Source: Klebsormidium nitens (taxonomy: Eukaryota > Streptophyta > Klebsormidiophyceae > Klebsormidiales > Klebsormidiaceae). From it: a stretch of DNA of 64,000 nt. A program made the position numbers and the translations under genes. Below, in pieces: positions 58,101 through 64,000 of the stretch. Below the pieces are notes generated by a model. It had not been told where the DNA came from. It worked only from the letters and a program-made list of their open reading frames with translations, and searched no databases. Each line of letters starts with the position of its first letter. Within the stretch, counting starts at the first letter, position 1. The DNA is taken from assembly GCA_000708835.1 (NCBI GenBank), contig DF236953.1, positions 174,523 to 238,522 on the forward strand, read 5' to 3'.

Positions 58101-60248
58101 TGCAATATTCACGCATACAAATCCAGGAGGATGTCCTCATACTTGAGGGAACTGTCAGGCATATGGGTAGCAGCTGGCTGAAGTCTCTCACATTTTGTGG
58201 GGTGTTCGCCAAGTCCGCGCTTTTCAGAATGTTTTCGCATCAAGTTGTCTGTCTTCTGCCTCCAGAATCTGTCCACATCAGATACCTGTGAGGCTGGTTT
58301 GCACCTTTTAGCTGATTACACGTCTCATGTCACATAAGTCAGCGTCTATTGCATTATTGGCCTGTCTTTTGCCGTCAAGTCGGGGCCAGTTAGCTATCAA
58401 CCTAGATTCCTCGACACCGCTGCTTGAGGAGCTTCGAGGCTGAGGCGCCCTCTCGTGACCAAAGCTGCTTTCCAATCCGATGTCTTTTTTCTGACAGGCC
58501 GGTCTCAGAATCTCTGGTATCAACGCTGAGGTAAGAGTCGAACATTAATCTCGTTATGCAGCTTAAGCGGCGAATAGCCACATGCTTCATTTCGAATCGA
58601 CATTGCTGTAGTGCTTGATTGCATGCTTCATGCTTATTCCTCTACCATGCCTTGGGGATGGGTTGTCTCAGGCGGACGTGGCTTGGTGATAAACCTTTGG
58701 TGGAATTGTTTTTGGGGTTCACTCGCAACCAAAACTGTGCCAGCATAGTCTGGATGAAGATCTTATTGAAGTTGCGAACGAGGCAAGTTTTGCAACAGAA
58801 AGTCTGACCTCTTCTTGTATACTTGACAGCAAGTGAACCGGTGTTCTAACCAACTAAAGTAATCCACCAGGCTAACACAATTTGGTCTCGGTCCCCAGGT
58901 CATGCCCGGCCAATGGGAGTTCCAGATCGGACCTGCTGGCCCTCTTGAGGTTGGCGACCACGTCCAGATTGCCAGGTGGCTGCTGAACAGGCAAGGCCGT
59001 CAACCGTTTCCAAGGACTACTGGCTGATTCCATTGTCCAACCGTTGGCTTTTTGAGGACTCTTTGTTCCCCGAAATCGCTGCAAGCGGGACTTGGGCCCT
59101 CCAGAAAGACATGGGCATTCGTATCTGCACCATTTGCAACCATAGCATTCGGTCATACAAATGTACGTCGTGATCTTTGACAAAAGGATGCTGTAAGTGG
59201 GTGTACGTCGTCAGGCCAGCTTTAGCGCAAGGACGTCGCTCTTTGATATGGCGAGACCGTCCGTTCATTCAACTCCAGACATCGCTGCCGTCCGTTCAAA
59301 GATGCGCTTGCGAGTGAACGCGCCCAATTTAATCAAGCGCTTATGAGGTCTGCTTTGAGATGTTCAGTTTAAGAATCTTGTCTTTCTCCTTGAAACTCAC
59401 AGCTAAGACAACACGGCCAGGTAGCTTTTGTAGCATGCGAGCCCCGTTTACATCACTCTCAATTGCCCGTCTCTGAAGCATCGGAAATAGTTGGATAAGT
59501 TTGGCGATGCTTGTCCTGTGGTAGCACTGGTAAAAGCCTGAGGGGTCGAGACGTGTGAAAGTTCTCTTTCAGAGCTTGTCGGTGGGCCGAACACAGCTGC
59601 TGACTGCCTTACACAGGTCGAGACGTCTGACACCGATTCGTTGGATTCAGAATTACGGCCGACACCAATTCGTTGGATTCAGAACTTCGAAGGCAGCAAG
59701 GCTAACATTAGAAGTACCCCAGGTTGTTGGGCTCGCTTACATTGAGGTCGAAATGTGCTCAAAGAACACGCTTCAGCGCCCGAGTAACCAGCGATGAGAG
59801 ACTACTGAGAACTGAGAGACAAAAGGCTGAGCTTTTCTGATTGTTCCGCAGGCTCGGCGAGGACTACGGGATCACCATCACCCTGGAGCCCAAGCCGATC
59901 CAGGGCGACTGGAACGGCACCGGCGCGCACACCAACTACTCCACCAAGAGCATGCGTGAGGAGGGCGGCATCAAGGCGATCCACGAGGCCATCGAGAAGC
60001 TGAGCAAGAAGCACAGGGAGCACATCATGGTGTACGGCATCGGAAACGAGAAGCGGTTGACGGGCAAGCACGAGACGGCCAACATTGACACCTTCCGGTC
60101 CGGTGTTTCCGACCGTGGCGCGTCCATCCGTATCCCGCTCGGGGTGTCGATCGAGGGCAAGGGCTACCTCGAGGACCGGCGGCCGGCGGCCAATGTCGAC
60201 CCGTATGTTGTTGCTGGGAAGCTGATTGAGACCACCCTTGCCAAGTAA
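55198..60248 (+). CDS. GLN2: Glutamine synthetase, plastid-type GSII, 7 exons
   Basis: ATP-dependent synthesis of glutamine from glutamate and ammonium. Exons 55198-55323, 55912-56034, 56489-56661, 57484-57844, 58498-58530, 58899-58990, 59852-60248 join in phase to 434 residues. Residues 1-83 ([20 protein letters not shown] onward) form a chloroplast transit peptide encoded by exons 1-2. The GS beta-grasp domain has [20 protein letters not shown] and [20 protein letters not shown]. The catalytic domain has the Glu of [86 protein letters not shown] and [12 protein letters not shown], ending in [16 protein letters not shown]. Exon 5 is a 33-base microexon ([11 protein letters not shown]). Intron 6 uses a GC donor (AACAG|GCAAGG). 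A decayed copy of the exon 4 head lies in intron 3. The length and leader fit plant GS2, and the active-site residues that I can see are intact. Confidence 0.95.
57336..57400 (+). repeat. Decayed copy of GS2 exon 4 head in intron 3
   Basis: cctcccttaccgcaccgggc, agcc, then gacacttctccgactgcatc, ctgaacc parallels ccttcccttgcag and exon 4 (57471-57543; caccgggcaggccgagggcc, acttctccgactgcatcctg) about 139 bases downstream. Here the acceptor AG has become CG, so the copy cannot be spliced to. Confidence 0.88.
57891..58018 (+). repeat. Two-copy 49-base repeat in GS2 intron 4
   Basis: Units 57891-57939 and 57970-58018 share ttctgc..agggtaRgaggatg and end ctgagc, with several differences and a 30-base spacer. 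They are not related to exon 4 sequence. Confidence 0.75.
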
Positions 60249-62320
60249 AGTGCCTTGTGACGCAAAGCAGGACCGTAGCCGTGGCTGGGCTTGATGGGTC
60301 GGAAGGGCGACCCTGCGTGGCATAAAAGGATGGGTCCATAAAGGGCGGGTAACGTGTTGGAAGTTCCTAAGAGTTCCAATTATTCATGGAGAGGCGATCT
60401 ATTCGCTTCCGTGGTCAAATATGCTAGTTGACTTGGTCATCAGCACATTATCTGGTTAGCTTTGAGTACCTGAGCAGGTTTCGAGTTGACTCTAGATCGT
60501 GAAGGAACGGTGTACTGCATGCAGTTTCTGGAGGCATGCAATCGAAATTTTGCACTACAATACGGTTATGGCACTCGCGCTTCTCTTCACTGAGAAAACT
60601 CGCCATCCTCTTCTTATCCTTTGTTGTCTCTTGCCAAAAACCTTGTAACTTAGTCTGTATTGAGAACTCAGTGCCGCACGGGTCCTTGCATCGCTAGAGT
60701 GACGCCCACGGAATTCCCATAGTCAGCCATTGAATTCGACCTGCAAGGCTTCAAGCCTTCAGCTACTATTATGCAAATATGCTGGTTGATTGGTGTACGG
60801 TAGTGCCTACTTCTAGTTTGTTTGTCATGAACGCCGCTTGATTGCAGACAAACGACTTGCCATGTATCCTTGCACTGAACTAATTATGATAATCATGTAT
60901 GCACACGCAAATATCTAGAGCCTCAACATAACTCATACTAGATTTGTTATCATCCAACAATCGTATTTACACTAGCCAGCTCTGGCTAGCCGGCCCTACC
61001 CGGTCAGTATTCTTAAGTATACATGTCTAGCTCGCCACTGAGTGCGCCTCCTCTCAGTATTCCATGTGCTCATGATTATTCCATGCATGATGCACATGGT
61101 GTAATGGCCGATTGCGGCTTCCACGCACTGCATCGTAATGATATAGCTATAGAACTTACATGCGTGCAGCTTTCACGTTTGACGTATACTTGAGTTAAGC
61201 ATCACAATTGAGTAGACCACACGTACATGAGAATCAGAAACTGCAAATCAAAGTTGATATAAACTGAGCACATGCATGTGCAGATTGGGGCGATTGAGCT
61301 ATCCTACATCTCACATGGGCATGCAGGTATTTGTGCCCACTTACAAAAATAAGCGGCTGCGGCCCTGGATCGCTGCTTTAGCCTGTAGCTTCGCATCGAG
61401 TTGGCACGTACGCGCGTCCACGTATTCTACACGGTCCCATTCACATACCGAGGACGCAGATTGACCAGAGGCCGTAGTGCCGGATTATGTTGATAAGATC
61501 TTGACCAAAACGTACGCCGTTGGATGGACATACGTATTCAAGGTGCATAGAGCAACATTGTTAACACGAGTTGAAGCTGCAGATACGACTAATCGAAGCG
61601 ATGAGCTCCCTTCAGACATACGTTGCAAACGACAATCGAAAGTCTGCGTCCTGAACTACATCGGTCTAGTTCTTCTGAGAACCTGGTACCCACGCTTGGT
61701 CGTGCCCACTCTGTGATCGACGCTGATGTTACATTCTCTTCATGACCTACTTTACAGGAACTGACTTCCAACTCGATCTTGGACACATCTTGTTTTCACT
61801 GTTGACGACAGATGCGGTACTGTCAATTAGTAAGCAGGGCCTTTAGACCTCTAGGGGCAGTCGTACCTGTTTCACTGTCTTTGGAGCACCTTCGACTCAC
61901 TACATTCACTAAGGCTTTCAGCAGACCAGTTGCAGGTGACTCCAGGCATGTTCCCTGCAGTGGCAACATCTGAGCGTCAAGCAAAACCCCTACTCCCAAG
62001 TCTTCGATTCATCTCGAGATTGTTTCACACAATCATCAGTCCCAGTGCTCTCGGTTCTGACCACGGCACGCTGATTCAAAGGGAGCGAAGCTGTCTCTAG
62101 ATCAAGCGATCGTCCGCACTCAAGATCGACCTTTCCATTAAACAATCTGGACAAGTGAAACAAGTGGCCTCTCTAAGGTCCCATGTATGGACGCAATTCT
62201 GCCTGCTCCTAAGCAGGCGCACCATTGAAGCCTACCGCTTTCGCTCGTTTATCTGTGATTGGCAATTCCCAGTACACACACTTTCACGTCCGATGTGCTC
62301 AGTCACGGGAACACACTTAC
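60249..62320. other. Convergent intergenic or 3' intron region between GS2 and the coiled-coil gene
   Basis: AT-rich sequence. A short palindrome ctagccagctctggctag lies near 60972-60990. The coiled-coil gene probably continues here with one or more small 3' exons; a possible short one after a cag near 61910 (minus strand) could not be confirmed. Confidence 0.4.
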
Positions 62321-64000
62321 CTTGCAGACGGAGGCGATCTGCCAGGTGAATCCAGCACGTGTTGGGAATACCTCGGTCGCAAATGCCACGTGGCTGTCAG
62401 AAGGAGCTCCGCAGCCCCCGCGCTCACACTCAAGCTGTGTCATACCACTCGCGTCATTACCAGCCGGCGCCAATCCGCCTTCTTCCTGTCCCTCCACACC
62501 CGCAAGAGTCAGTTCGCCGACTGTCGCTTCACCGGCGTCGGCTACACTCTCGGCATCGGAAGTCTCGACCTGGCTGCTTCCAGTATCCTCTAAGTGCTCA
62601 GCATCGAGCGCCATAGTTTTTGCACTTGCGGCCTCAACATCGCCCCAAGAGGACTCCGGTGATGTCACCACCTGAACCCCCACACATTCGCACCGCTCTC
62701 TTTCTCTGCCTCTCATTGCGTTCCCCGCCAGCTTTGCCCTCAGCTCCAAGATCTCTGCCTCCTTCTCCCCTAGGACCAATCGCCTCGCCTCTAGTTCTTC
62801 CTCAACCGCTTTTCTAATCTGGCTCTCTTCTTCTAGCGCCTTCCTCAGAGTTTTGTTCTTCGCCTGCGAATCCGCCAGCTGTCCCCGGAGCCTTTCTACA
62901 CCAGCTTGCGCCCGTTCACACTCCTCTTCCCGCTCTTCCAGCTGGCGCGTCAGGTCCGCCACATGGGCCCCCACAGCCTCCAGATTTCCATCTTTTCTCT
63001 CAACGTCGCTCTCGAGCGTTTTCAGACGCGCCTCCGTTGCTTGCAAAATCTCCGCCTGGGCTTCCAGGGCTCGTTCGCACACCGCATTGCCTTCTTTCAG
63101 GACCAGTTCACACTGTGCTTTGCTCTCCTTGATTACGTCCTCTTTCTCTTGCAACTGCCGCTTTAGTTCCCCTGTCAGCTCCTCCGCACACCTCAGCGCT
63201 CGCGCGTTCTCGGCAAGCCCGGTCTGCAGGCGGGTTATCTTCTCGGTTAGCGCCCCAACCCGTCCGGCCGCCACTCTTTCAGCCACTTGCAACCGGGCTT
63301 CCAAGACTGCGCACCCCTCGGTCTTCTCTGTCACCTGTCCCTCCAAACATCCCACCAACTTTTCTAGCTCCTCACTTCTCCGCAAGGTCGATCCCTTTTC
63401 CTCTCGCAGACCCTCCAATTCTCTCCTCCCCCGTTCTAGTTCTTCCTGCATCTCCAGCAAGCACTTCCCGTACTCCCCCGCCCGCGCCTCCAGAGCCTCT
63501 CTTTGCACTTCCAGAGCCACCAGCCTCTCCTCCAGGCTCGCAATCAGCTCCTGAGAAAGATCCAGCACTTCGTTCTTGGCCAAGATCTGCTCCTCGAGAT
63601 TCCTCGCCAAAGCCCCCAGGTGCGCCGCCTCCTTGTCCCGCTCGGCAAGCGCCAGCTCAGCGCCCGAGCACACGTCCGCGAGCCGCTGAATCTCGCTGCT
63701 CTTGGAGGCCAGCTGTACCTCCAGGCTCTCAATCTGCCTCTCCCTCTCAGACGACAAGGAACTGCCCACTGACCGCGGGGTGTCTCCGGCCCAGGGGGTG
63801 TCTCCGGCCTCTTCTGCAGTCAAGCGCCAGCTGGCAGCAGCTTGAGGGGAACCAGCGCAGCTCTCGAAGTCTGACCCATCGAACCCTGCACTGACATTAT
63901 GGTCTAGCGGGCTTCTACTGAGAGGGCTTTCTCTGGTGATGGAAGGGACCTCCAGAGATGACTCCGCTGAAGCATGGCTGACCTCACTGGGGCTCTTTGC
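62321..64000 (-). CDS. Coiled-coil protein, partial (5' end beyond window)
   Basis: One long open exon runs in from the right edge without a start and ends at an excellent donor (CTGCAAG|GTAAGT, border at 62321); reading through would stop at 62303. About 560 residues are visible. The N-terminal part is Ser/Pro-rich (SRSPLDHNVSAGFDGS). From about 63770 to 62700 it is continuous heptad-rich coiled coil (ERERQIESLEVQLASKSSEI, LEEQILAKNEVLDLSQELIA, KTLRKALEEESQIRKAVEEE), very rich in Glu, Leu, Arg and Lys. The tail is acidic (SPESSWGDVEAASAKTMALD). Such proteins are usually structural or tethering factors (golgin-, kinesin-tail- or nuclear-envelope-like); I do not recognise the family. The gene should continue leftward into 60249-62320. 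Confidence 0.72.

Noticed and set aside
62225..62593. Plus-strand frames over the coiled-coil exon (also 62853-63554)
   Set aside because: Ser/Cys-rich antisense of a Glu/Leu/Lys coiled coil, a typical shadow.

Overview
This window reads as a nuclear contig of a streptophyte green alga, most likely Klebsormidium-like. Three things point there. Genes are split into GC-rich exons and AT-richer introns. Several products carry plastid or thylakoid targeting extensions (plastid glutamine synthetase, a YjbQ-type enzyme, a PotD-like protein). Alongside these sit ciliary genes (NME7 with a DM10 domain, a FAM221-like protein) that seed plants have lost but zoospore-forming algae keep. The species is inference; no sequence search was run. 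There is no bacterial operon, CRISPR array or recognisable virus.

Layout, left to right: possible last exon of a + strand gene (278-383); branched-chain aminotransferase, - strand (1305-6464, 7 exons); plastid YjbQ/UPF0047-type enzyme, + strand (8079-11905, 7 exons); zinc-free MDR oxidoreductase, - strand (13022-14539, 2 exons); PotD-like polyamine-binding protein with a thylakoid-lumen-type leader, + strand (15098-20082, 8 exons); atypical single-repeat MYB gene, + strand (22384-26848, 5 exons); NME7, - strand (28360-34360, 9 exons); very large DMX/Rabconnectin-3/Rav1-like WD40 gene, + strand (35647-52377, 14 exons, with a 706-base gap); FAM221-like gene, - strand (54001-54779, frame break); plastid-type glutamine synthetase, + strand (55198-60248, 7 exons); coiled-coil gene, - strand, running off the right edge. 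Genes almost strictly alternate in strand, giving four head-to-head pairs that may share promoters.

Functionally, GS2 (ammonium assimilation), BCAT (branched-chain amino acid nitrogen exchange) and the PotD-like protein (polyamine binding) all concern nitrogen metabolism. NME7 and FAM221 suggest cilia, and DMX suggests V-ATPase assembly. I see no operon-like coupling; these are ordinary neighbours.

The most unusual signal is in the introns. In at least six introns, the first bases of the downstream exon together with its 3' splice site occur again, decayed, 110-600 bases upstream. Examples are nine copies in BCAT, three to five in NME7, and one each for DMX exons 6, 12 and 13 and GS2 exon 4. 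In two more introns the end of the upstream exon is copied downstream. This looks like a recurring process that duplicates exon-intron boundaries in tandem.
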